DNA of 46,438 nt, from positions 1-46,438 of the forward strand of contig CAJYPK010000013.1 of assembly GCA_913776615.1 (NCBI GenBank), read 5' to 3'. The position numbers and the translations under genes are program-made. This stretch comes from an uncultured Hymenobacter sp. (GTDB taxonomy: Bacteria; Bacteroidota; Bacteroidia; Cytophagales; Hymenobacteraceae). The notes beneath the pieces are model-generated. The model did not search any database, was not told the DNA's origin, and saw nothing but the letters and a program-made list of their open reading frames with translations. Within the stretch, counting starts at the first letter, position 1; the number at the start of each line of letters is the position of its first letter. Shown one piece after another: positions 24,623 through 33,619 of the stretch.

Positions 24623-26200
24623 ATGAAAGTATCCGTATTAACCCGGCTGGGGCTGGCGGGCACCCTGCTGCTGAGCGCCACCGGCTGCGAGAAAAACATT
24701 CTCGACCAGGTAAACCCCAACCTGCCCACCGTGGAGTCGTCGTGGCAAACCAGCGACGACGCCGTGCGCGGGGCCACCGCCTGCTACGCCGGCCTGCAAG
24801 GCCTGGGCATGTACCGCCGCTGGCTCAACTTCGCCTTCGACCTGCGCGACGACATCGGCTGGAGCCAGAGCCCCTGGGGCGAGTTGGCCGACTTCACCCG
24901 CTTCGTGCAGGCCAACTACGACTTCGAGGTGTCGAACAACATCTGGCGCGACCACTACCGCACCATTTTCCGCTGCAACCAGGTGCTCGACCGCGTGCCC
25001 ACCATCCAGATGGATGCCGGGCTGCAAAAGCGCGTGCTGGCCGAGGCCAAGTTTTTGCGCGCCCTCTCCTACTTCAACCTGGCCTCGCTCTACGGCAACG
25101 TGCCGCTGGCCCTCACTTACACCACCGACCTGACCCAAACCACCCCGCAGGCCAAGGAAGCCGACGTGTGGGCGCAGGTTATCAAAGACTTGCAGGAAGC
25201 CGCCCCCGACCTGCCGGCCAGCTACAGCTCGGCCGACGTGGGCCGCGCCACCCGGGGCGCCGCGCAGGCGCTGCTGGGCAAGGCCTACATGCAGAACAAG
25301 CGCTGGGCCGACGCCCAGGCGCAGTTTGCGCTGGTCATCGGCTCGGGCACGTACCGGCTCGTCGATACCTACTCCGACAACTTCCGCCACACCTCGGAAA
25401 ACAACGCGGAGTCGATTTTCGAGGTGCAGTTTTCGGATGAGAAGAAGGGCGGCAACGACTCGGGCGGCGGCCCCGACGCGACTTCGTCGCAGGGCGGGCA
25501 GCGCTCGCAATTCTGGGGCGTACCGGGCTTCGGCTTCAACGACGGCGAGGTGCGGCCCTGGATCGTGAACGAGTTTTTGCAGGAGCCCACCGCCACCGGG
25601 CAGCGCGACCCGCGCCTGGCCACCACGGTGTTTTACAACCGCAAGGACCAGGCCCAATTCCCCACCGCCCTGCCGACCGACGGCGACACGCTGGCTTACG
25701 GCGTCGGCTTCCTGACCCGCTACGGCCGCAACGCCCGCGACCGCGCCCGGGTGTACTGGCGCAAGTACCAGACTGATTACTACCGGCAATTTGAGGATTT
25801 CGACTCGCCCATCAACCAGCGCGTGATTCGCTACGCCGACGTGCTGCTGCTGCAAGCCGAGGCGCTCAACGAGCAGGGCCGTACGGCCGACGCCGTACCC
25901 CTCATCAACCAGGTGCGCCAGCGGGCCAGCGTCAATCTCAAGCCGCTATCGGCCAGTGGCTTCACCCAGGCCAGCCTGCGCACCCAGCTCATGCACGAGC
26001 GCGCCACCGAGCTGGCCGGCGAGGGCGTGCGGTGGTTTGACTTGCAGCGCTGGGGCCTGCTCGATACCCAGGCGGGCGTCGACCAGCTCAAGGCCCGCGA
26101 CGCGCAGTTCAACAGCTTCGTGGTGGGTAAATCGCGCCTACTCCCGCTACCCCAGGTTGACGTGGACCTGCTGACCCTGACGCAGAACCCGGGGTATTAA
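24623..26200 (+). CDS. SusD/RagB family glycan-binding lipoprotein
   Basis: Encodes 525 residues. The lipoprotein signal ends in LLLSATGC, giving acylated Cys22. Family blocks include VRGATACYAGLQGLGMYRRW, RTIFRCNQVLDRVP, LAEAKFLRALSYFNLASLYGNVPLAL, AAQALLGKAYMQNKRWADAQ, VLLLQAEALNEQGRTADAVPLINQVRQRA, HERATELAGEGVRWFDLQRWG and the ending TLTQNPGY. It is the surface glycan-binding partner of the SusC encoded 36 bp upstream. Hairpin repeats follow within 40 bp of its stop codon. Confidence 0.95.
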   Translation: MKVSVLTRLGLAGTLLLSATGCEKNILDQVNPNLPTVESSWQTSDDAVRGATACYAGLQGLGMYRRWLNFAFDLRDDIGWSQSPWGELADFTRFVQANYDFEVSNNIWRDHYRTIFRCNQVLDRVPTIQMDAGLQKRVLAEAKFLRALSYFNLASLYGNVPLALTYTTDLTQTTPQAKEADVWAQVIKDLQEAAPDLPASYSSADVGRATRGAAQALLGKAYMQNKRWADAQAQFALVIGSGTYRLVDTYSDNFRHTSENNAESIFEVQFSDEKKGGNDSGGGPDATSSQGGQRSQFWGVPGFGFNDGEVRPWIVNEFLQEPTATGQRDPRLATTVFYNRKDQAQFPTALPTDGDTLAYGVGFLTRYGRNARDRARVYWRKYQTDYYRQFEDFDSPINQRVIRYADVLLLQAEALNEQGRTADAVPLINQVRQRASVNLKPLSASGFTQASLRTQLMHERATELAGEGVRWFDLQRWGLLDTQAGVDQLKARDAQFNSFVVGKSRLLPLPQVDVDLLTLTQNPGY

Positions 26201-26233
26201 TTCGCTATCTAGCACAAGCTTTTTGAGTTAGCT

Positions 26234-26332
26234 AAACTAGCTGTCATTGCGAGCACAGCGAAGCAATCGCACCTGTTTGGCCGCGCCGTTCGGGTGTAAT
26301 TGCTTCGCTGCGCTCGCAATGACAGCTAGTTT
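26234..26332. repeat. Inverted repeat, family C copy 1
   Basis: Two 40-bp arms (26234-26273 and 26293-26332) match with three mismatches around a 19-bp spacer. The arm reads CTGTCATTGCGAGC followed by AGCGAAGCAAT, a word type seen scattered in Bacteroidota genomes. It starts 34 bp after the susD stop codon. Confidence 0.8.
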
Positions 26333-26366
26333 TTGGATGGTCAGTAATGACTTCAACAGCTTCTAA

Positions 26367-26418
26367 GACGCTTGTCATGCTTTTCATGCTTCGCAGGCTC
26401 AGCATGACAACGTCTTTT
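26367..26418 (+). terminator. Terminator-like hairpin (family C-related)
   Basis: Arms 26367-26381 and 26401-26414 (TTGTCATGCT and AGCATGACAA core, with one bulge) form a stem, followed by TTTTT. The core words are shared with the family C repeat at 27604-27701. It could end the susCD transcript before the GH43 gene. Confidence 0.5.
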
Positions 26419-26488
26419 TGGGTGGCCATCCGGCCGCTTGACTTCACCAAATCCTGTTTCCACAACCGCCGCCACCCCACCCTCGCTT

Positions 26489-27562
26489 ATGCTATTTTCC
26501 CAACCTTCCCGCTGGACCACGCTGCTGCTGGCCGGCTGCATGGCCTGCGCCTGCTCCAAAGGCTCGTCCGGGGGCGGGGGCGTGACGCCGCCTGCGCCCC
26601 CCACGCCCGCCGCGACCACCTTCACCAACCCGCTGCTCGCCAGCGGCCCCGACCCGTGGGTGTACCAGAAGGATGGCACGTACTACTACATGCAAACCAC
26701 CGGCAACAACCTCGTGCTGCGCAAAACCGCCAAGATGAGCGAGCTGGCCTCGGGCGTGAGCACGACCATCTGGACGCCCAAGGCCACGGGGCCGGCCTCG
26801 CACGACATCTGGGCCCCGGAGATTCACTTCCTGGATGGCAAGTGGTACGTGTACTTCACGGCGGGGCCGGGCAACTGCTGCGGCGGCCAGCGCTTGTGGG
26901 TGCTCGAAAACGCCAATCCCGACCCCACCACCGGCACCTGGGTGGAGAAGGGTCAGATTGCCGTGCCCGGCCAGGATTTATGGGCCATCGACGGCAGCAT
27001 CCTGGAGCAAAACGGCCAGCGCTACCTCGTGTGGAGCGGCCAGGAGGCGGGCTCCGACCAGCAGAATCTGTACATCGCCCGCATGAGCAACCCCTGGACG
27101 CTTACCGGCGCGCGCACCCAGCTCAGCCATCCGCAGTACGATTGGGAGCTCAACGGCACGCCCAAGGTAAACGAGGGGCCGGAGGTGATTCAGCACGCGG
27201 GCAAAACCTTCCTGGTGTACTCGGCCAGCCATTGCAGCACGGATAATTACGCCCTGGGCCTGCTCACGGCCAGCGCCACCGCCGACCCGCTCGACGCCGC
27301 TTCCTGGAGCAAGTCTCCGACGCCGGTGTTCACCCAAAATCCTACCAACAACGCCTACGGGCCGGGTCATAACGGCTTCTTCACCTCGAAAGACGGTAGC
27401 CAAAACTGGATTATCTACCACGCCAACCTACGCGCCGGCCAGGGCTGCGGCGACGTCCGCACCCCGCGTATGCAGCAATTTACTTGGAAAGCCGACGGCT
27501 CGCCCGATTTTGGTACACCGGTGGCCACGGGCGTGGCCTTACCCCGACCGGCCGGCGAATAG
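26489..27562 (+). CDS. Glycoside hydrolase family 43 lipoprotein
   Basis: Encodes 357 residues. A lipoprotein signal (TTLLLAGC, Cys17) and a Gly/Pro linker put it on the membrane or cell surface. The five-bladed propeller shows the three GH43 catalytic acids: Asp55 in GPDPWV (base), Asp168 in AIDGS (pKa modulator) and Glu229 in NEGPEV (acid). Other family marks are HDIWAPEIHFLDGKWYVYFTAG and GPGHNGFFTSKDG. GH43 enzymes are mainly alpha-L-arabinofuranosidases or beta-xylosidases; the exact specificity is not clear. I start at ATG 26489 because the signal peptide begins there, although the frame runs 51 bp further upstream. It lies between two family C repeats. Confidence 0.93.
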   Translation: MLFSQPSRWTTLLLAGCMACACSKGSSGGGGVTPPAPPTPAATTFTNPLLASGPDPWVYQKDGTYYYMQTTGNNLVLRKTAKMSELASGVSTTIWTPKATGPASHDIWAPEIHFLDGKWYVYFTAGPGNCCGGQRLWVLENANPDPTTGTWVEKGQIAVPGQDLWAIDGSILEQNGQRYLVWSGQEAGSDQQNLYIARMSNPWTLTGARTQLSHPQYDWELNGTPKVNEGPEVIQHAGKTFLVYSASHCSTDNYALGLLTASATADPLDAASWSKSPTPVFTQNPTNNAYGPGHNGFFTSKDGSQNWIIYHANLRAGQGCGDVRTPRMQQFTWKADGSPDFGTPVATGVALPRPAGE

Positions 27563-27603
27563 GCTTAGCGGCTAGCCTTGCACCTTTGTAAGTCTCTGTA
27601 ACT

Positions 27604-27701
27604 AGCTGTCATGCTGAGCTTGCCGAAGCATCTCGCTCGCTTCTTTGCTAAGCTGCTCAACGAAGCGAGCGAGATGCTTCGGCAAGCTCAGCATGACAGC
27701 T
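27604..27701. repeat. Inverted repeat, family C copy 2
   Basis: Two perfect 40-bp arms (27604-27643 and 27662-27701) surround an 18-bp spacer. The core words are AGCTGTCATGCTGAGC and GAAGCATCTCGCTCGCTTC. It starts 41 bp after the GH43 stop codon and shares the AGCTGTCAT beginning with the copy at 26234. Confidence 0.85.
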
Positions 27702-27796
27702 GTAAATGAGACGTAGGATTTGTTCTAGGCGCAGATGGGATAATGCCTCCTTCTTATCACTCCGCCATCTGCCTTGGCCTCCGAAACCACCTCACT

Positions 27797-29401
27797 ATGC
27801 CATCTACCAACTTATCCTTTTTCCTAGCCAGTGTCCTGCTGCTGGCTGGCCCAGCCTTGGCCCAGCGCACGCTACCGCGCACTAAGCCAGCGGCCCCGGT
27901 CAAAGCCTCAGCGAGAACTTCAACCAACGCCCCCACCCCCATCGCCAACCCCGTGCTGGCCGGCGACTTCCCCGACCCTTCGGTGACGAAGGTGGGCAAT
28001 ACCTATTGGGCTACCGCCACGTCGTCGAACTGGGGGCCGACGTTTCCGCTGCTTAAGTCTACCGACTTGCAGCACTGGGATTTGGTGGGGCACGTGTTTC
28101 CGGGCGAGCGGCCGGCCTGGGCCGATTACTATTTCTGGGCTCCCGAAATCAGCCACGAGGCCAACGGCAAAACCTACGTGTTTTACACCGCCCACCAGCG
28201 CGGCGGCAACCTGGCCGTGGGCGTGGCCAGCGCCGACCGCCCCGAAGGCCCCTACCAGGATCACGGCCCGCTCGTGGGCCAGCCCGACGGCTCCATCGAC
28301 GGCTTCCCGGTGAATGACGAAAACGGCCAGCCCTACCTCATCTGGAAGGAAGACGGCAACAGCGTGCAACAGCCGACGCCCCTGTGGGCGCAGCGCCTGA
28401 GTGCCGACCGCACCAAGCTGGTGGGCGAGAAGAAGGAGCTGTTTCGCAACACTGCGCCCTGGGAGGGCAACCTCGTGGAAGGCCCCAGCGTGGTGCGCCA
28501 CGGCGGTTATTTCTACATGTTTTACGCCGCCAATGGCTGTTGCGGGGCCAACTGCACCTACGCCATCGGCGTGGCCCGCGCCAAGACCCTGCTCGGCCCC
28601 TGGGAGAAGTACAACCGCAATCCCATTCTCACCAAGCAGGCCAACTGGACCTGCCCCGGCCACGGCACGGCCATCGAGCGCAACGGCCATTGGTACCTGC
28701 TGCACCACGCCTACCAGGTGGGCAGCGTGCAGTACGTAGGCCGCCAGGGTATCTTGAGTGAATTCACCTGGACGCAATCCGGCTGGCCCGAATTTATCGC
28801 CAACCCCAGCGCGGCCCCCGCGCCCGCCCCGGCCGTGGTGGCCGATGAGTTTACCGCTGCCCGGCTCGCCCCCGCCTGGGAGTGGCCGGTGGAAGACCGG
28901 CCGCAATTTGCCCTGCGCGACGGGCAGCTGCACCTCACCGCCCAGCCCGACAAGGGCGGCGCGGCGCTGGGCTTCGCTACGCTGGCCGCTGATTACACCG
29001 CCACCACTACCCTACTCAATCCCAGCAGTTTGCCCGCTGGCACCACCGCCGGCATCGCCGCCCTCGGCGACCCTAAAAACGCCATCGGCCTACTGGCCGG
29101 CGCGGGCAAGCTGCAAGTGCAGGAGGTGCGCGACGGCCAGCCCCGCACCCTGGCCGAACTGCCCCTGCCCACCGCCAGCCCCACCCTACACCTGCGCCTC
29201 CAGGCCCAGGGCGGCCGCCATTTCCGCTTCGCCTTCAGCCCCGACGGCCGCACCTGGACCGAGCTGCTCCCCGGTACCGACAGCGCCGACGGCCAGTTCC
29301 TACCGCCCTGGGACCGGGGCGTGCGCGTGGGCGTAGTAGCCCAGGGGCCCAGCTCGGCTACGGTTGCTTTCGAGCGCTTTGAGTTGGTGAATAAGAAGTA
29401 G
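27797..29401 (+). CDS. GH43 family glycosidase with C-terminal accessory domain
   Basis: Encodes 534 residues. Signal peptide SFFLASVLLLAGPALAQ, then a GH43 propeller with Asp60 (GDFPDPSV), Asp168 (SIDGFPV) and Glu228 (VEGPSV) as catalytic acids, and FWAPEISHEANGKTYVFYTAH. From about residue 355 a beta-rich domain (VVADEFTAARLAPAWEW...GRHFRFAFSPDGRTWTEL) looks like the concanavalin-like C-terminal module found on many GH43 xylosidases/arabinofuranosidases. A pair of adjacent cysteines in NGCCGANC may form disulfides. It is secreted and probably acts on arabinose- or xylose-containing glycans. ATG 27797 was chosen over an in-frame ATG at 27743, because the signal peptide follows it directly. 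Confidence 0.93.
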   Translation: MPSTNLSFFLASVLLLAGPALAQRTLPRTKPAAPVKASARTSTNAPTPIANPVLAGDFPDPSVTKVGNTYWATATSSNWGPTFPLLKSTDLQHWDLVGHVFPGERPAWADYYFWAPEISHEANGKTYVFYTAHQRGGNLAVGVASADRPEGPYQDHGPLVGQPDGSIDGFPVNDENGQPYLIWKEDGNSVQQPTPLWAQRLSADRTKLVGEKKELFRNTAPWEGNLVEGPSVVRHGGYFYMFYAANGCCGANCTYAIGVARAKTLLGPWEKYNRNPILTKQANWTCPGHGTAIERNGHWYLLHHAYQVGSVQYVGRQGILSEFTWTQSGWPEFIANPSAAPAPAPAVVADEFTAARLAPAWEWPVEDRPQFALRDGQLHLTAQPDKGGAALGFATLAADYTATTTLLNPSSLPAGTTAGIAALGDPKNAIGLLAGAGKLQVQEVRDGQPRTLAELPLPTASPTLHLRLQAQGGRHFRFAFSPDGRTWTELLPGTDSADGQFLPPWDRGVRVGVVAQGPSSATVAFERFELVNKK

Positions 29402-29423
29402 CTCGCACTACCCCGCCAGCACC

Positions 29424-29502
29424 TGTAACACCAAGCTCCAGCTTGGTGATGCGTCTGGGACGTAAACCCGGCCGCATCACCAAGCTGGAGCTTGGTGTTA
29501 CA
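29424..29502. repeat. Inverted hairpin repeat, family A copy 3
   Basis: Two perfect 30-bp arms (29424-29453 and 29473-29502) surround a 19-bp spacer that adds a CTGGG/CCCGG stem. Each arm is a CACCAAGCT-CC-AGCTTGGTG-type hairpin preceded by TGTAA. It begins 22 bp after the GH43 stop codon and abuts the following terminator. Confidence 0.88.
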
Positions 29503-29551
29503 AAAGCCCGTCGTGCTAAGCAGCCCCAACAGGCTCAGCACGACGGGCTTT
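29503..29551. terminator. Bidirectional terminator between converging genes
   Basis: A perfect 15-bp stem (AAAGCCCGTCGTGCT at 29503-29517, complement at 29537-29551) with a 19-base loop. It lies between the GH43 gene and the converging DUF4965 gene, with short T runs on both sides. Confidence 0.75.
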
Positions 29552-29568
29552 ATTACGTGTAATCCAAC

Positions 29569-32184
29569 CTACTTCCCGGCCAGCTTATCAGCCAGCATTT
29601 TCATGAAGTAGCCGCCTACTACCGAGCGGGCCTGGAAGCCCACTTGCTTGGCGTCGGTGGTTTCGTGCCAGTCGTTGAGGGGCACGCGGCTGGGAGTGTC
29701 GTTGGCGAAGTGCCACACGGGGTTGACGAGCGCCGCGAAATCGGCTTGGTTGCTGGCCAGCGTGGCGGTCCACATGATCCAGTCCGACTTAGTGTAGGTC
29801 TTGCGACTGTCGAGCGGCAGGCCATATTTCTGCTGGTGCCGGAGGTAGAAGGCCAATTCCTGCTCCGCCACCTCGGGTGGAAAAACGTTTAAGCTAAGCA
29901 CTTTGTCCCAGACCAGGTTGTACTTCTGGCTCCACGAGCCGGGGGTTTTGTCGAAGGTCAGGGCGTAGTGGTCGCCGTCGCGGGCCATTGTCATCCACTT
30001 GCGGGCGAGGTTGCGGGCCAGGGCCAGGTTTTCGTCGGCGGCTTTGGTATCGCCGAGCTGCCGGGCCAGGTCGGCGTAGCAGGCGATGCCCATGATGGCC
30101 TTCACCGAGAGATTGGTATTGCGGGCCAAGTGGCCGGCGAAGTCATCGGTACAGAGCTGATTAGCCGGGTCGAAGCCATCGCGCTTCAGAAATTCCACCC
30201 ACTTGGTGAGCATGGGCCAGTGCTGGCGGGCAAAGTCGGGCTGGCCATCCAGGCGCACGGCGGCGGTGGTGGCAATCAGCATGTTGCCGGCCTCTTCCAC
30301 GGGCATGTCCTCGCCGTAGGTCTGGCCGTTGGCCAGCGGATAGGTACCCACATCGTGGGCCGGAAAGTCCTTCTTCCAGCGCCCCGACTCGCTGTAGTCG
30401 AAAATGAAGCGCAGCATGCCCTTGGCCAGCTCATTATTATACAGCAAGAACAGCGGCTCCGACGGGTAAGTGATGTCTACCGTGCCGATGGAGCCGTTGG
30501 AGAAGTTTTCCTTCGAGAAAAACAGCAGCTCGCCCTTCGGCCCGGCCACGATGCTGTGCGCCGCAATGGCCTGGCGGTAAGCCAACTGGCACAGGTCAGC
30601 GTACTGCTGGCCGCCCGCTTTCTGGGCGTCGGCCGCCAGCTGCTGGTCAAATTCGCTGGCCTTGCGGCGCAGGCGCGGGTAGTCGGCCTCGGCGGCGGCC
30701 AGGGCCTTGTCCATCGTCATGGCCGGGTCGCGGCGCCACCACGGCCGCAGGTTCTGGCCGAAGTACTGCACGGCGTACTGCGCATCGTAGCCCAGCAGGA
30801 AATGCTGCTCGGCGGGCGCGGTGCCCACCGCCCCGAGGTCGAGCACGGTGGCCTGGGCCACCCGCTGGGCCTGGCCCTTGGCGGGCGCCTCCGCGGGCAG
30901 CGCGCCGGTTTTGACGAAGGCCGTTTTGATAGCCTGCGGGTTGCCGGCGCTGAGCTGGGCGCGGCCGGGGGCGGCCAGGTAGGCGTAGCCCCAGTCGATG
31001 CGGACGTTGTCGCCGGCCGTGGCCAGTACCGGCTGGGCGGTGGTACCCAGCGCCTGCCAGTGCAGATTACCGGCCGCCCCGGGGCGAGTACTTACTTCCT
31101 GATACGGCGTATTGGCGGCCAGCGTACCGGCCTCGCTCAGCAACACCTGGGTGGCGTGCGGCTGGCCGTCGGTGGCGGTGGCCGTGCAGGTGACGTAGCT
31201 CACGGGCCGGGCCACGGTTTCGAGCTCATCGAGCAGCAACGGCGATAAAAAATTGACTTTCAGCTGCACCGGGCCGGCCGCGAAGGTGTAGGTGGTTTGG
31301 GTAGCGGTGAGGGCAACGGCCGTTTGGCGGGCCGCGGGCAGCGGGGCGGGCGCGGGCAGCGTTTCGTAGAGGCCCGCGTCGAGGTACTCGCCGCCCCGGG
31401 GGCTGTTGGCGTGCAGAGCCAGCAGGTTATCGCCGGCGCGCAGTGCCTGCCGGGCCGCGGCCGGAATAGTGAAGAAGTCGTAGCCGCTGTTGTAGCCCGG
31501 CTGCTTGCTGAGCAGCACCCCGTTGAGGTATACCTCGGCATCGTCGTCGTGCTGCATCAGCAGGCGCAGCTCGCCAGCAGTTTGGGGGGTAGCCACGCGC
31601 ACGGTGCGTCGCACCCAGATGTCGCCGCCCGTCCATTCGGTGCCGTGCTCGGATTTATTGTCGGTGAAGGGTGCGGGGCCTTCCTGCCAGCGCGTGGCCG
31701 CCGCGAAGCCCGGCTTCTCCCAGCCCGCCGCCGGCTTCTTGAACGTGTAGCGCGCCCGGTAGGGCTGCTCGCGCACGGTGGGCACCACGGCCCGGTACTG
31801 CGGCCCGGCCTGCCCCAGAAACTGGTATGCCTGCCCATCGACGCGCACCACGCCTTCGAGGCTCTGCGGGGTGCCGGTCCAGTGCCGGGTGGGCGCGCCG
31901 GTCAGCTCCTCCTGCATGGCCCACACGCTGAAATACGGGTCGTGCGTGACGAGCGGATACGCGGGCGGACGCAGCGCCTGGGCCTGGGCAGCGGGCAGGC
32001 TCAAGGCGCTGGCCACCAGAACCAAGCAGCCATTGCGCAATCTTTTTCTTTTCGTAATAATCTGCGCCTTAACAGGTTGCCGCTGAGCGGCGGAAGGAGT
32101 ACGGCCGTAGCCGGACCCGCCGCCCGCGCACGGACGGCTAGCCAGGACCCCGCACTGCGGCGGCCCCGAAACTGGGTGGGACAT
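29569..32184 (-). CDS. DUF4965/glutaminase A-type secreted protein
   Basis: Encodes up to 871 residues. It matches the glutaminase A-like group of DUF4964, DUF5127, DUF4965 and DUF1793 domains, seen in PPAYPLVTHDPYFSVW near the start, WVRRTVRVATPQTAGELRLLMQHDDDAEVYLNG in the first half, and FLLYNNELAKGMLRFIFDYSESGRW, DVGTYPLANGQTYGEDMPVEEAGNML and SLNVFPPEV in the (alpha/alpha)6-like second half. Many such genes sit in glycan loci and their substrate is unclear. The ATG at 32184 precedes a non-signal stretch; a typical signal peptide (RNGCLVLVASALSLPAAQAQA) begins at TTG 32040 after the purine run AAAAGAAAAAGA, so the true start may be there. It diverges from lacI, with operators between. Confidence 0.88.
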   Translation of the reverse strand: MSHPVSGPPQCGVLASRPCAGGGSGYGRTPSAAQRQPVKAQIITKRKRLRNGCLVLVASALSLPAAQAQALRPPAYPLVTHDPYFSVWAMQEELTGAPTRHWTGTPQSLEGVVRVDGQAYQFLGQAGPQYRAVVPTVREQPYRARYTFKKPAAGWEKPGFAAATRWQEGPAPFTDNKSEHGTEWTGGDIWVRRTVRVATPQTAGELRLLMQHDDDAEVYLNGVLLSKQPGYNSGYDFFTIPAAARQALRAGDNLLALHANSPRGGEYLDAGLYETLPAPAPLPAARQTAVALTATQTTYTFAAGPVQLKVNFLSPLLLDELETVARPVSYVTCTATATDGQPHATQVLLSEAGTLAANTPYQEVSTRPGAAGNLHWQALGTTAQPVLATAGDNVRIDWGYAYLAAPGRAQLSAGNPQAIKTAFVKTGALPAEAPAKGQAQRVAQATVLDLGAVGTAPAEQHFLLGYDAQYAVQYFGQNLRPWWRRDPAMTMDKALAAAEADYPRLRRKASEFDQQLAADAQKAGGQQYADLCQLAYRQAIAAHSIVAGPKGELLFFSKENFSNGSIGTVDITYPSEPLFLLYNNELAKGMLRFIFDYSESGRWKKDFPAHDVGTYPLANGQTYGEDMPVEEAGNMLIATTAAVRLDGQPDFARQHWPMLTKWVEFLKRDGFDPANQLCTDDFAGHLARNTNLSVKAIMGIACYADLARQLGDTKAADENLALARNLARKWMTMARDGDHYALTFDKTPGSWSQKYNLVWDKVLSLNVFPPEVAEQELAFYLRHQQKYGLPLDSRKTYTKSDWIMWTATLASNQADFAALVNPVWHFANDTPSRVPLNDWHETTDAKQVGFQARSVVGGYFMKMLADKLAGK

Positions 32185-32291
32185 GGGAAAAGGAAAAAGG
32201 GGAATGAAAGAAACCGCAGCAAGCCAACCCCTGGCCCCGCGGGCCAGCCAGCCACCGGCCGGGAGCGCAAAGTACGCTCAGCGGCAGCGTT

Positions 32292-32307
32292 GTGCAAACG
32301 TTTGCAC
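32292..32307. promoter_or_regulatory. LacI-family operator O3
   Basis: A perfect 16-bp palindrome with core TGCAAACGTTTGCA (32293-32306), in the gap between the divergent DUF4965 and lacI genes. It may control both and provide autoregulation of lacI. Confidence 0.78.
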
Positions 32308-32329
32308 GACGGGAAATCCGGGAAATTTT

Positions 32330-32344
32330 GTGCAACCTTTGCAC
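32330..32344. promoter_or_regulatory. Degenerate LacI-type half-site pair O4
   Basis: GTGCAACCTTTGCAC is a 15-bp near copy of the operator with one base less in the centre. It lies 23 bp after O3 and 75 bp before the lacI start. The central CG is absent, so binding would be weaker if it occurs. Confidence 0.4.
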
Positions 32345-32418
32345 GGCCCGTTGCACTGTTTATTGCAAAAAGCCGGGGGCATTCTTCCGGCGGCGGGCGT
32401 CCTCTCCCCTTGCATTCG

Positions 32419-33459
32419 GTGGCAAAAAAACGCGCTTCCATCACGGACCTGGCCCGGCAGCTCCAGCTTTCTACTTCCACGGTGTCGCGGGCGCTGAGCG
32501 GGCACCCCGCCATCAGCGAGGCCACGGCCAAGCGCGTCACCATGCTGGCCAAAGAGCTGGGCTACCGGCCCAACAGCCTGGCCGCCGGCCTCCGCAAGGG
32601 CCGCAGCAACCTGCTCGGCGTGGTGGTGCCGCACATCGACGGCAATTTCTTTTCGCAGGTGGTGAAGGGCATCGAGGCGGCGGCCAGCCAGGCGGGCTAC
32701 CACGTGCTCATCTGCCAGTCGAACGAGGACCTGGCCCACGAGCGCGAAAACCTCGAAACGCTCATGAGCGCGCAGGTGGCGGGCATCTTAGTGTCGCTCT
32801 CGCGCACGAGCAACGAGTTTCGGCATTTCGAAAAGGTGCGCAAGCGCGACATTCCGCTGGTATTTTTCGACCGCGTGCTGGTGGGGCACGACGTAAACGC
32901 GGTGGTGCTCGACGACCGCGCCGGGGGCTACCGGGCCACCCGGCACCTGCTGGAACAGGGCTACCGGCGCATTGCCCATTTTAGCGGGCCGCAGTACCTC
33001 AACATCTACAAGCACCGCCGCCAGGGCTACGAAGATGCCCTGCGCGAGTACGGCCTGCCGGTGGAGGAAGAGCTTATCGTATTCGGGCACATGGACATGC
33101 CCGACGGCCACGCCAGCATGCGGCAGCTGCTGGCCCTGCCCCAGCCGCCCGACGCCGTGTTTTCGGGCAGCGACTTTTCGGCGGCCGGCGCGCTGGAAGT
33201 GCTCACCGAGCGCGGCCTGCGCGTGCCCGAGGATATGGGCCTGGTGGGCTTCAGCAACGAGGTCTTCGGGCGGCTCACGCTGCCGCGCCTCACCTCCGTC
33301 GACCAGCACTGCGAACTGATGGGCCGCACCGCCACCCGCCTGCTGCTGGAATTGCTCGACGAGCGCGAGCCCGCCAGCGCGCCCCGCCACGTGGTGCTGC
33401 AGCCCGAGCTGCTGGTGCGCGCCTCCTCGCTGCGCACCGGCCGGCCGGAAGCGCGGTAA
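32419..33459 (+). CDS. LacI family transcriptional regulator
   Basis: Encodes 346 residues from a GTG start. The N-terminal LacI helix-turn-helix and hinge are clear (SITDLARQLQLSTSTVSRALSGHPAISEATAKRV, AKELGYRPNSLAAGLRKGRS). A periplasmic-binding-protein-like sensor domain follows (LLGVVVPHIDGNFFSQVVKGIEAAA, VFSGSDFSAAGALEVLTERGLRVPEDMGLVGFSNE). The frame is open far upstream, but homology starts at VAKKRAS, so GTG 32419 or TTG 32410 is the likely start. Perfect copies of TGCAAACGTTTGCA lie upstream of lacI itself and of the susC gene, which makes it the probable sugar-responsive repressor of this glycan locus. The inducer is unknown. Confidence 0.95.
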   Translation: MAKKRASITDLARQLQLSTSTVSRALSGHPAISEATAKRVTMLAKELGYRPNSLAAGLRKGRSNLLGVVVPHIDGNFFSQVVKGIEAAASQAGYHVLICQSNEDLAHERENLETLMSAQVAGILVSLSRTSNEFRHFEKVRKRDIPLVFFDRVLVGHDVNAVVLDDRAGGYRATRHLLEQGYRRIAHFSGPQYLNIYKHRRQGYEDALREYGLPVEEELIVFGHMDMPDGHASMRQLLALPQPPDAVFSGSDFSAAGALEVLTERGLRVPEDMGLVGFSNEVFGRLTLPRLTSVDQHCELMGRTATRLLLELLDEREPASAPRHVVLQPELLVRASSLRTGRPEAR

Positions 33460-33619
33460 ATCAAAAAAAATGCAATACTTTGCTTAGCTGCTTAGCCCAA
33501 GCGCCGCCCAATCATTCCATTGCCCTAAAACATGTTGTAAAACTTCTACCCTTTACGCGCCGGCGACGGGCTGTTTTCTTCCCGCAACTTTCCCCCGCGC
33601 CCGGCGTCTTTTTTCAAAG

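Noticed and set aside
31297..32418. Upstream extension of the LacI frame
   Set aside because: It overlaps the DUF4965 gene antisense and has no similarity; LacI homology starts at VAKKRAS.
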